64,000 nucleotides of DNA from Chitinophaga sedimenti (GTDB taxonomy: Bacteria; Bacteroidota; Bacteroidia; Chitinophagales; Chitinophagaceae), in assembly GCF_023156195.1 (NCBI RefSeq), contig NZ_JAKUKA010000001.1:2232001-2296000 (forward strand). The letters are read 5' to 3'. Shown in pieces: positions 1 to 9,139 of this stretch. Position numbers and translations under genes: made by a program. Below the pieces are notes generated by a model. That model worked only from the letters and a program-made list of their open reading frames with translations. It ran no database searches and was not told the DNA's origin. Each line of letters starts with the position of its first letter. The first letter of the stretch is position 1.

Positions 1-1335
1 GTATCCCCCTGTGTCAATGGTCGCTTTCGGAAAGGCCGCTTTTAACGTGGCATAGGAATTTTTATCAACGGCAGATTGATAAATATAAACGTCCTGTAAC
101 GTCTTAATATCCTTCAATTGCAGCAACCCTTTGGCCGTAACCGGTGTGCCAACCAGGTGAAGTGTTTGCAGGTTGGGCAGTTGCTTCAGCTGGGCCAACC
201 CTTCATCGGTGATCTTCGTGTTGCTCAGGTCGAGCCGGGTAATCGTTTTGCATTGGGCAATAGTGGCCAACATAGCATCATTCACCGGTTGGTTCCTGAG
301 TTTTAACCACACCAGCTGTTTTTTAACGGGCAGCAGCAATTCCATATCTGCTGCTTTCAAATCCTGTACGGTCACAAAATTCGCCATCAGGTAATGGCTG
401 TTTTGTGCCACGGGCAATACCACCACTCCTCTATCGCTTAACTTTTCTACTGCGCCTGCATCTGCCTTTGTAACAGCATCTTCAGGGAGCTGTGGTTTTG
501 CTTTTGGTGCACCGGGCGCTGCTGACTGCAGGCTCAATAATACCGGCTTTATTTTCTCTGTTGGGCTCAGGTCTTTTACCTTTTTATCGTACGACAAACC
601 TGCATTGATCCACCAATGCAGCAGGGCCACTTCTTTCTCCGTCAGCTGCGGCTTTTCCTTTGGCGGCATGTGGTCTTCATGCTGTTTGGGCAGTAGTACC
701 CTTTTGATCAACTCACTTTCCTCCGCATTACCCGTGACTACCACGGCCCCCTGCTTTCCCCCTTTGCCGATCCATTCGGCCCCGTCGAGCCGCAGCCCGC
801 CTTTTTGTTTGGCCGCATTGTGGCAACTGTAGCATTTCTCCTCCAGGATCGGCTGAACAACATCGGTATACAACACAGCTTCCTGCACATTGGCGATGGG
901 CTTGCGCTCCTTTTTTTCTACAGTAGCCGAAACAGACTTAGTAAGATAATCAGCACCGTGCGTCAGTGAACCGCCGGAGTGCCCGGTGATGAAAAGTAAC
1001 ATTGTCATTAACCCCATCACCCACTTCACGGCGTTGCTTTTTCTCGTATGAAGAAAGTAAGCCACGATGGCCACGGCAGCTACTGCAAAGCCCATCCACT
1101 TATGCGTGCTCACCATATCGGTGTCATAGTCTCCGCTGATCGATAACAAATAACCCGTAACGCAGGAAGCGACCGCGCTCAACATGCCGAGTAACAAGGC
1201 GATAGAGACAGCCTGCTGTGTTGCTTTGTATTTTTCACGCAGCGATAGTACGTAGAACACTGCTGCAATTAACAGGATACCGATGGGCAGGTGCACCAGC
1301 ACGGGATGGAAACGACCCAAAAACGTCAATAACAT
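1..1335 (-). CDS. DUF2231-like membrane cytochrome c with LRR tail (3' partial)
   Basis: The reading frame is open from an ATG at 1335 to the window edge (445 codons, end missing). The first ~150 residues hold four or five hydrophobic helices beginning MLLTFLGRFHPVLVHLPIG, typical of the DUF2231-type membrane domain. A planctomycete-type cytochrome c domain follows, with haem motif CYSCH and a distal Met in HMPP. The end is a leucine-rich repeat stretch (LATIAQCKTITRLDLSNTKI and similar). It should be anchored in the inner membrane with the haem and LRR parts in the periplasm. It starts 18 nt after the sugar isomerase gene and is the fourth gene of the operon starting at 6581. The electron-transfer partner is not evident. 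Confidence 0.8.
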   Translation of the reverse strand, partial: MLLTFLGRFHPVLVHLPIGILLIAAVFYVLSLREKYKATQQAVSIALLLGMLSAVASCVTGYLLSISGDYDTDMVSTHKWMGFAVAAVAIVAYFLHTRKSNAVKWVMGLMTMLLFITGHSGGSLTHGADYLTKSVSATVEKKERKPIANVQEAVLYTDVVQPILEEKCYSCHNAAKQKGGLRLDGAEWIGKGGKQGAVVVTGNAEESELIKRVLLPKQHEDHMPPKEKPQLTEKEVALLHWWINAGLSYDKKVKDLSPTEKIKPVLLSLQSAAPGAPKAKPQLPEDAVTKADAGAVEKLSDRGVVVLPVAQNSHYLMANFVTVQDLKAADMELLLPVKKQLVWLKLRNQPVNDAMLATIAQCKTITRLDLSNTKITDEGLAQLKQLPNLQTLHLVGTPVTAKGLLQLKDIKTLQDVYIYQSAVDKNSYATLKAAFPKATIDTGGY

Positions 1336-1353
1336 AACTATTTAACTATCTGT

Positions 1354-2285
1354 TTATTCATATCGTTTCCTCAGCATGTTCATCATGTGCACATTAATGG
1401 CCCACTGGTCGGCCAGCGGCTGGCGGGTATAGGGCAACGTGGGCATGTAATTCGGCGGACCAAACTCCGTTAAGATGGTCAGTTGTTCCCCGTTTTTCTT
1501 TTTCGTTCCACCACCTTATCCCACCACGCCAGGTGTTGCTTCACGGCATTATCCCATTCCGGTGCACGCGGGTCATTTACCTGCGGCCCCTGCTCATGGC
1601 CTACGCGGGAGTGTATGTGCCCTACTCTTGCCAGGGCCAGATCCACCGTTTCCTTTTGATCGCCCAGCAGACTCTCATGCACATTACACCAATGCGATAT
1701 ATCGAGTGTTAAACGCAGTTCCGGGTTCTTTTCCATAAACTGCCGGGCGATATGGGCGGCGAACAACATTCTGCCGCGATGTGTTTCATGATACACCGGG
1801 ATGCCGGTTTCCCGGCGCTTCTGCGTGGTATAGGCGATGAACTGCTGGTTCTGCTCAAACGTAAAATAATCCTTTCCGGAATGACAATTGATGTACAGGG
1901 GCTTCTGAATCGTATTGCCGGCGGCCGCATCCAGGTTCTTTTTAAACGTGGCAAGATGCTCCTGCCAGTTACTTTGTGATCCACCACATAAAAACCCTAC
2001 CTGGAGGTTGTGTTTACGTAATGCGGCGAACAATTCCTCCTGTGCTTTTTTGTCTTCCGTCCACCATACTTCAATACCGTCATACCCTTCTTTTTTTGCC
2101 GCGGCACAGAATTCGTCCTGGCTGCCACGGAATCCCCAATTGGTTTGCATGAACAGCAACCTGAATTTATCGTTAGCGGGGAAAAGTGGCTTTTCCGCTT
2201 CCGCGATGGACGCGTAAGGCGTAAGCAAAGCAGCAGCGGTGGCTGAGGTAGCAGATTTAATAAAATTGCGGCGATTTTGGTTCAT
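1354..2285 (-). CDS. Tat-exported sugar phosphate isomerase/epimerase (TIM barrel), frameshifted
   Basis: The N-terminus MNQNRRNFIKSATSATAAAL is a twin-arginine signal peptide. The body is an AP-endonuclease-family-2/xylose-isomerase-like TIM barrel, with metal-binding candidates in GYDGIEVWW, YINCHSGKDY, VYHETHRGR and TLDISHW. A base seems to be missing in the T-runs at 1491-1503. Restoring it replaces a premature stop at 1479 with a further ~45 residues ending at TAA 1354. The frame arithmetic fits exactly one lost base. It sits 15 nt after the DUF1501 gene and 18 nt before the cytochrome-LRR gene, so it is operonic. The substrate is unknown; periplasmic sugar epimerization or lyase activity is an inference from the fold and signal. 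Confidence 0.8.
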
Positions 2286-2300
2286 TGCGATGATCGGTTG

Positions 2301-3806
2301 TTATACAAGAATATCTGTCATTACTTTTCCGCCAACGTCGGTCAGGCGGAAGGGTCGTCCCTGGAATTCATACGTAAATTTCTCATGGTCGAAACCCAGC
2401 TGATTCAGGATGGTGGCCTGTATATCAAAGGCATCTGTTTTGCCGCTGGTGATGCTGTACCCGATTTCATCCGTTTCGCCGTAGGTAGTGCCGCCCTTTA
2501 CGCCACCACCTGCCATCCACATGCTGAAGGCTTCTGCATGGTGATCCCGGCCCTTAAACGGCATCTCTTTTCCGTCACGATTTTCCTGCATGGGTGTACG
2601 GCCAAACTCGCCGCCCCATATCACCAGTGTTTCGTCTAACAATCCTCGTTGTTTCAGATCAAGGATCAATGCCGTCATCGCCTTATCAACCTGCCTGCAT
2701 TTGTTGACCAGGCCAATATCAACCGCGGTATCGGCCCCGGTACCATGAGAATCCCAGCCCCAGTCGAACAGCTGTACAAACCGCACTCCTTTCTCTACCA
2801 GCTTACGCGCAAGCAATACATTGTTGGCGAAACTTCCTTTGCCCGGCTGTGCGCCATACATCTCCCGGATATATTCAGGTTCGTCATTAATATTCATCAC
2901 TTCCGGAACAGAGATCTGCATCTTATAAGCCATCTCATACTGTGAAATACGCGACAGAATTTCCGGATCATTAAACTCCTTATACTGTTCCTGGTTTACC
3001 TTATTAATCGCATCGATAGAAGCTTTCCGCAAATCCCGGTCAATGCCTTTCGGATCATTGATGAACAGAACAGGATCGCCTTCGCTGCGGCATTGCACGC
3101 CCTGGTACACACTTGGTAAAAATCCACTTCCCCACACGCTTTTACCGGCATCGGGATTATTACCGCCGGACGTCAGCACCACGAAGCCAGGCAGGTTCTG
3201 GTTCTCCGTACCCAAACCATACGTCACCCACGAGCCAATACTTGGCCGGCCTAACCTCGCGCTGCCGGTATGCATCAGCAACTGTGCAGGCGCATGGTTG
3301 AACTGATCGGTCGTAACCGATTTTATGATCGAAACATCATCGACGATAGAAGAAAAATGCGGCAGGTAATCGCTCACCCACAACCCACTGTTGCCATGCT
3401 GTTTGAAGTTCGCCTGTGGCCCCAACATTTTAGGCACACCCCGGATGAACGCAAACTTCTTTCCCTCGAGTAACGACGGCGGACAATCCTGCCCGTTCAG
3501 CTTTGCCAGCTCGGGGTAGTCGAACAACTCCAGTTGCGACGGCGCGCCTGCCATGTGCAGGTAAATAACAGACCTTGCTTTGGCGGGAAAAAACGGCATG
3601 CGCGGCGCCAGGGGATGCGCGGCATCGAACGCCGGGGGCGAAGTCATACCCATATTATTACCGCAACTGCCAAGCAACGAACCCAGCGCCAGTGCGCCAA
3701 ACCCCATGGCGCTTTCTTTCAGAAAATGCCTGCGGGTACAGAACTGCAACTCCTTTTGCCTGGCTTCCGCAGCTAAACGTTCGTTGTGTAATTCTTTCTG
3801 CGTCAT
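2301..3806 (-). CDS. DUF1501 family protein (sulfatase-like), Tat/lipoprotein signal
   Basis: This is an intact 501-residue protein. Near residue 25 it has CTRRHFLKESAMGFGALALG, a twin-arginine signal, followed by a possible lipobox LLGSC, so it may be an exported lipoprotein. The body matches DUF1501, which is related to the sulfatase/alkaline-phosphatase fold: VIYLHMAGAPSQLELFDYP, FDWGWDSHG, VIWGGEFGRTP and GRDHHAEAF are visible metal-site-like motifs. It begins 7 nt after the DUF1553 gene stop, as expected for the DUF1553/DUF1501 pair that recurs in Planctomycetes and Bacteroidetes. The biochemical role of this family is not established. Confidence 0.9.
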   Translation of the reverse strand: MTQKELHNERLAAEARQKELQFCTRRHFLKESAMGFGALALGSLLGSCGNNMGMTSPPAFDAAHPLAPRMPFFPAKARSVIYLHMAGAPSQLELFDYPELAKLNGQDCPPSLLEGKKFAFIRGVPKMLGPQANFKQHGNSGLWVSDYLPHFSSIVDDVSIIKSVTTDQFNHAPAQLLMHTGSARLGRPSIGSWVTYGLGTENQNLPGFVVLTSGGNNPDAGKSVWGSGFLPSVYQGVQCRSEGDPVLFINDPKGIDRDLRKASIDAINKVNQEQYKEFNDPEILSRISQYEMAYKMQISVPEVMNINDEPEYIREMYGAQPGKGSFANNVLLARKLVEKGVRFVQLFDWGWDSHGTGADTAVDIGLVNKCRQVDKAMTALILDLKQRGLLDETLVIWGGEFGRTPMQENRDGKEMPFKGRDHHAEAFSMWMAGGGVKGGTTYGETDEIGYSITSGKTDAFDIQATILNQLGFDHEKFTYEFQGRPFRLTDVGGKVMTDILV

Positions 3807-3813
3807 AGTGAAA

Positions 3814-6581
3814 CTAATTCTTTGTTATCCATTCGTCCAGGTTCAGCATGGCATTCATCACAACGACCATGGCTGCTGTTTCCGGATTATTATGTTGATC
3901 GTCCTCGCCGATCACTTCCGTGGCTTTCTGCTTATCTGCAGTAAATACCTGCAGGGATTGCCTGTAAAGACCGTTCAGCGCCTTTAATTTCTCCTCACTA
4001 ATAGGCTTATACATCATTTGCTGATAGCCTTTTTTTATCTGCTGCCCTGCATCCGTGATGCCTCCTTTCTTTAACTCATAGGCAAAGTTCCTGGCCATTA
4101 CCAGGTAAGAAGAATCGTTTAATGTCACCAGCGCCTGCAACGGGGTGTTGGTATTAATACGACGCGCCACACACACGTTCCGCGCCGCGCCATCAAACAT
4201 CATCATCGCCGGATAAGGCGCGCTGCGTTTCCAGTACGTGTATAAAGCACGGCGATACTTATCCTCTCCTTCGCTTATCCGCCATGACTCCCCGTTATAA
4301 GGCGTAAGCCAGATACCGGCAGGCTGATAAGGCATGACGCTTCTGCCAAACATTTTGGGACTTAACAATCCACTCACGGCCAATGCCTGGTCGCGCAACT
4401 GCTCGGCAGACAACCGCACCCGTGGCCCCCTGGCATACCATTTATTTGATGGATCTTTTTCAATCACCTCCGGTGAAGCAATGGAGGACTGCCGGTAAGT
4501 GGATGACAGCACTATCTCCCGGATCAATGTTTTTAAGCTCCAGTTATACCGATGCATCAGCTGCCGGGATAAATAGTCGAGCAATTGCCGGTGGGTGGGC
4601 GGAATACCCTGCGTGCCAAGATCTTCCAGGGTTTCAGCCAAACCATGGCCAAACAACTGTTCCCAGATGCGGTTAACAATAGTGCGGGATACCAGCGGGT
4701 TCTTTTTATCCGTCAGCCACATCGCCAATCCTAACCGGTTCGACGGCGCCCCCGACGGCATGGGATTTAATGTTGCCGGCACCCCGGGTTTCACTTCGGC
4801 GCCTTTCACCATCCAGTTGCCACGTTCAAACACATTAGACGTGCGCAACAGGTCACTCGGCCCATCGACCATGATCGGGGTGGAAGTATATTGAGAAGAA
4901 CTCACGAGGTCGAAATACTGCTGCCTGGCGGAATCGTAACCGGGTTCACCGCTACCAGGGAACGCCTGCGTGAAATGGAACCAGCTGAAATCAGCCCCAT
5001 TCTCCTCCGCTGTTTTAAGATTTGGATTTTTATACTTAAACCATAGATCATGTACACCTGCTTCGACAGGAATCGTTACCGTGGCAACATTCCAGCCCTT
5101 CGTCACTTTCAGCGGAATGCTTGTGAACAGTGGTCCGTTCAGACTATCGAGATGAATGCTCCACATCCCTCCTTCCTGCCGGGTTGCATACCGGAACATA
5201 AGTTGGTCTTTTGTGCGCAGGTCTACCTTCTTAATACGGGCGCTTCCATTATTTCTCAGGGAAAGCCACTTCGTATCGGCCAATGCACTGTTTACAAATT
5301 CATCGCATACCACAGAATTGATGGCCGGTTGCCCGGTTTTAACAAAACGGATCAACTCTGCCTTCTTTTCTTTTGATACATGTAATTGCAGCCATTCACT
5401 GAGCTTTTGAAACTTTACACTATCTGCGCTTTTGTACTCCCGCAGGACGGGATATTCCTCGTAAGTATCTTCATCCCGTGTATTGTTAAAAAAGCCATGA
5501 ACTGGTAATATTCCTCATGCCTGAAAGGATCATAGGGATGACTGTGACATTGTACGCAGGCAAACGTAGTACCCATCAATGTTTCCCAGGTGGTATTTAC
5601 CCTATCCATGACGGCTGCGGTGCGGTATTCCTCGTTATCGGTACCACCTTCATCATTCGTCATGGTATTGCGATGAAAAGCAGTCGCGATATATTGCGCG
5701 TCGGTAGGATCTGCCAGCAGATCGCCCGCCACCTGCTCCAATAAAAAGGTGTTGTAGGGCTTATCTTCATTAAATGATTGGATCAGCCAGTCACGGTACC
5801 GCCAGATGGAGCGGTAGCCATCGCGCTCGTATCCCTTTGTATCGGCATAACGCGCGAGGTCCAGCCACATCGACGTCCATCGTTCGCCATATTGCGGTGA
5901 GGCCAGCAAACTATCCACCAATCGCTCGTATGCCCCGGCATCCTGGTCGTTCAAAAACTGCTGCGCCAACTTTTCTGAAGGAGGCAGCCCGGTAATATCC
6001 AGGCTGGCGCGGCGCAACAAAGTGGCTTTATCAGCCTCAGGAGCAGTTGTCAGCTTTTGCTCCCTCAGTTTATCATAAACAAAATAATCAATATCACTCC
6101 GCACCCAGTCATTGGACTTTGCCGGCAATAAACCTAACAAACGCCGCTCCCCTTTGGGTATTTCCTGTTCTTCAACGGCCGCATACGCCCAGTGCGTCCC
6201 CCACTTTGCCCCCTGTTTTATCCACGCCCGTAACACCGCTATTTCCTCTTCCGCAAGCGGATGTTCTTTATAAGGCATGCGCTCCTCCTCATCTTTCAAT
6301 GTTAAACGCCGGATCATTTCACTTCCATCGGGATCGCCGGGAATAATGGCGGGCTTGCCGCTTTTCGTTTCGGCCAACGCCTCCTCCCTGAATAACAGGC
6401 TGAAACCACCCTGCTTCTTTACCCCACCATGGCAGGAAATACATTTCTTATTGATAATGGGTTTAACATCCGTATTATAATCGATATGCCTGTCGCCGTG
6501 GAGGAAAAACGGGACAATACCGAGCAGTACCAGCAACGAGGCCGTAATCAGAAAATTTCTTTTGCGCAAAAAGTTCGGCAT
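3814..6581 (-). CDS. PSCyt1-DUF1549-DUF1553 cytochrome protein, frameshifted
   Basis: A rejoined protein of about 920 residues. It has an N-terminal membrane anchor (LITASLLVLLGIVPFF), a planctomycete cytochrome c domain with CISCH near residue 48, a DUF1549 region (DITGLPPS, LDLARYADTKGYERDGYR) with a second haem-type motif CVQCH, and a DUF1553 C-terminal half (NRIWEQLFGHGL, STYRQSS, RRALYTYWKRS, NTPLQALVTLND). The frame breaks at the A6 run 5488-5493; one added base joins MAFF directly to NNTRDEDTYEEYPVLREY. It is the first gene of the operon that continues with DUF1501, the isomerase and the LRR cytochrome. It is predicted to be a periplasmic membrane-bound redox enzyme; its substrate is unknown. 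Confidence 0.87.
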
Positions 6582-6695
6582 GATAACGATGGCTGACGTT
6601 AGTTGTGGAATTTATGTGTCGATAAATATAATATGGGGTTGGACGTTATTGTGGATTTTTTGAGGAAAAAGGTGGACAATCTTACTTTTTGGGCG

Positions 6696-7750
6696 CTATG
6701 GTTTAAACTTTTCAAATGTCTTTCCATTGAATTTATATGCCCCATTTTCGTGTGTTCCAAGCCAAAGACCGCCATTATTGTCTTTGTAAATGCTGAATAA
6801 AGTAATGTCTTTTGAGTTGTCCTTAACGGTATAGTGCGTAATTTTTGCGCCGTCATATTTCCAAACTCCATCACGATACGTTACAAACCACAAATTATCC
6901 CCGTTGTCTTTTACCGTTGAAAGAAATTCATTTAGACCGCCTGTATTTTTCCCATCTAAACTGCCTATGCTTTCGTGTCTTGTATAAAATTTGTTGCTTC
7001 TTAAAGTTGTGCTGTCGTAAATACTATACCGTTTTTCCGTATTGAACCAAAAGTCACCGTTCTTGTCCTCCGTCATTGAACGCACTCCATTCGCCCCTTC
7101 ATTGCGAAATTCTGTCACATCCTCTTCTGTAATCCAATCGAATTTTTTCCCATCATAACGACACACCCCAACCGGATTTGTGCCAAACCAGATGTTGCCT
7201 TTTCTGTCTTTATAAATGCTATAAACATCAAAAGGATTGTCAAGTCCTGGCGGCTTGGGGAGTGTCAATTCATAAAAGGTATTTCCATCAAAGCGGTAAA
7301 CTTTCTGTTTCGCTTGATAGGCATTTTTAGCCACAATTCATTCGCTTCAAGTTTCCATTCATTACTTGGGGTGGCTATCATATTGGTGAATGATTTTCCG
7401 TCAAACTTTGTTATTGTCGAATTTAGGGTCATACCTGCGAAATATATATTGCCCGAGTTATCCTCTTTTATATCATCAACTCTGTCGCTATATAAACCGT
7501 GTTTTGTTGTATAATTAATCAACGTTTTACCGTCATATTTGTACACTCCTGTTTTCCAACTACCAAACCAATATATATTTTTCTTATCCTGGTAAACCAC
7601 CATAATACTGCTTCCAAGTTCTTTTACAGTGTCACCTTTTGCATTTATTTCTTTTAAATGGACAGCATGATTCTTCGAATTAGAAGCCTGCCCATTGCAC
7701 GAAGCCAAAATGGGTATGATACTAAAAATGAGGAGTATTGTTAATTTCAT
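6696..7750 (-). CDS. Stand-alone two-component-regulator-propeller lipoprotein, frameshifted
   Basis: The N-terminus MKLTILLIFSIIPILASCNG is a lipoprotein signal. The rest is made of ~40-residue blades with the Reg_prop signature (KKNIYWFGSWKTGVYKYDGK, DRKGNIWFGT, NGGLWLGTHENGAYKFNGK), enough for one beta-propeller of ~350 residues. One base appears lost in the T5 run near 7324-7328, where ELWLK should run into NAYQAKQ. Hybrid sensors of this class normally carry transmembrane, kinase and HTH domains after the propeller. Here the protein ends with FEKFKP, so it is a sensor domain only. The gene is visibly more AT-rich than its neighbours, which may mark transfer. Confidence 0.75.
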
Positions 7751-7975
7751 TGCCGTTTGTTTATGCTTAGGACTGTATTCTACAGAATAACCGATAACTC
7801 CGGGCCTCTCCCTGCTATTTATCCTATCTTTAGGAAAACCTCTTTATGCAGGCAATGGCCGTAGTTAATCTTTTTTAAATGCTTCCGTAAAACTATGGTA
7901 AAACAAAATAGTCCAAAAAGTGTCGCAAATGTCAACTAATGACAAAACTGGAATCGCCCGAAACTCGCTACAGAA

Positions 7976-8003
7976 AAGAAAAAGCCGCTACTGGAGCGGC
8001 TTT
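7976..8003 (-). terminator. Rho-independent terminator of tRNA-Cys
   Basis: A 9-bp stem (AAGCCGCTC/AGCGGCTTT region, 7981-8003) followed on the minus strand by a T-rich tract (TTTTTCTTTTC). It lies just downstream of the tRNA-Cys 3' end. Confidence 0.75.
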
Positions 8004-8015
8004 CGAAAAACATAT

Positions 8016-8089
8016 TGGAGGTCCGAAGCGGATTCGAACCGCTGTACGAGCTTTTGCAGAGCTCTGCCTAGCCACTCGGCCATCGAACC
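8016..8089 (-). tRNA. tRNA-Cys (anticodon GCA), CCA encoded
   Basis: On the minus strand the acceptor stem GGTTCGA pairs with TCGGACC, followed by discriminator T and an encoded CCA (8016-8018). The anticodon stem GAGCT/AGCTC encloses the loop CTGCAAA, giving anticodon GCA for cysteine; a U discriminator is the known identity base of tRNA-Cys. The T-loop GGTTCGAATCC is canonical. A promoter (8112-8142) and terminator (7976-8003) make it a monocistronic unit. Confidence 0.95.
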
Positions 8090-8111
8090 ATCTTTGTGTT
8101 TTGTGGGATTG

Positions 8112-8142
8112 CAAAAGTAGTAAATTCTAGATATTTGCCAAA
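8112..8142 (-). promoter_or_regulatory. Bacteroidetes-type promoter of tRNA-Cys
   Basis: On the minus strand TTTG (8139-8142), exactly 19 nt, then TACTTTTG (8112-8119). This is a full match to the Bacteroidetes primary-sigma consensus TTTG-N19-TAnnTTTG. The tRNA 5' end is about 22 nt downstream of the -7 box. Confidence 0.75.
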
Positions 8143-8168
8143 TCTAATTGCAAATAAATCAAAAAAAT

Positions 8169-9047
8169 ATGGAACAAATAGCCGAATCCGAACTGATACT
8201 AAATAGCAGGGGCGCCCTCTACCATCTCGATCTCCTGCCCGAAGAACTCGCCACCACCATTATCACGGTAGGCGACCCGGACAGGGTGCGCGCCGTGAGC
8301 AAACATTTCGATAAGGTGGAGTTACTGCGGCAACATCGTGAATTTGTCACGCATACCGGCTATATCGGCAATAAACGCATTTCCGTGGTATCTACGGGCA
8401 TTGGCACCGACAATATCGACATTGTGTTCAACGAACTCGATGCACTGGCAAATATCGACTTAAAAACGCGTACCGTGAAAGAGCACCCGGTAAGCCTGGA
8501 TATTATCCGGCTGGGCACCTCCGGTTCGCTGCAGGCGGATATTCCGGTAGACAGCTTCGTGGTGTCCACCCACGGGCTGGGACTGGACAACCTCCTCCCC
8601 TTTTATGTATACGAAAATACCCGGGAAGAGCGTGATATGCTGGAATCGTTCGCCACCGACGTGACATTGGTGGAAGGCTCCGTGAACCCTTACCTGGTAG
8701 CGGCGTCCGAACGGTTATCGGCCGAATTCACCAACGGGTTCCACAAAGGTATCACCGTTACCTGTCCCGGCTTTTATGCACCGCAGGGCCGCGTGCTGCG
8801 TGGCGCGCTCGCCAATCCGCAGCTGATCGACGACCTTACCTCCTTTGGCTACGACGCGCACCGCATCACCAACTTTGAAATGGAAACTTCCGGTATTTAC
8901 GGCATGGGGCGCGTATTCGGGCATCATTGCCTGTCCATCAGCGCCATCGTGGCCAACCGTATTGCGAAGGAATTCAGTAAGGACGGCGGTGCGGCGGTAG
9001 AGCGACTGATCGCGGAAGCTCTGCAGATCATTGCAGTCATCCCATAA
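8169..9047 (+). CDS. Uridine phosphorylase-type nucleoside phosphorylase
   Basis: About 292 residues, starting at MEQIAESELI; an upstream in-frame ATG at 8148 is less likely. It belongs to the nucleoside phosphorylase I family: the phosphate-site motif TVGDPDRVRAVS lies near residue 35, the phosphate-binding STGIGTDN near 75, RLGTSGSLQ near 115, and NFEMETSGIYGMG near 238 carries the ribose-binding Glu-Met-Glu. It phosphorolyses (deoxy)uridine, or possibly purine nucleosides, to base and (deoxy)ribose-1-phosphate in the cytoplasm for salvage. It is slightly longer than E. coli Udp. It is a single gene between tRNA-Cys and the rhamnosidase, with no clear operon partner. Confidence 0.85.
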   Translation: MEQIAESELILNSRGALYHLDLLPEELATTIITVGDPDRVRAVSKHFDKVELLRQHREFVTHTGYIGNKRISVVSTGIGTDNIDIVFNELDALANIDLKTRTVKEHPVSLDIIRLGTSGSLQADIPVDSFVVSTHGLGLDNLLPFYVYENTREERDMLESFATDVTLVEGSVNPYLVAASERLSAEFTNGFHKGITVTCPGFYAPQGRVLRGALANPQLIDDLTSFGYDAHRITNFEMETSGIYGMGRVFGHHCLSISAIVANRIAKEFSKDGGAAVERLIAEALQIIAVIP

Positions 9048-9139
9048 ATCATTGGGCACTTTTTACTGATTTTTTCATTGACTATGATTGGACTATCTCG
9101 GGAAAGCTATTATATTAAAGCTCCCATTAATCCAATGTT

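Noticed and set aside
6600..8089. Genomic island integrated at tRNA-Cys
   Set aside because: No integrase and no duplicated tRNA 3' end is visible; only base composition hints at transfer.
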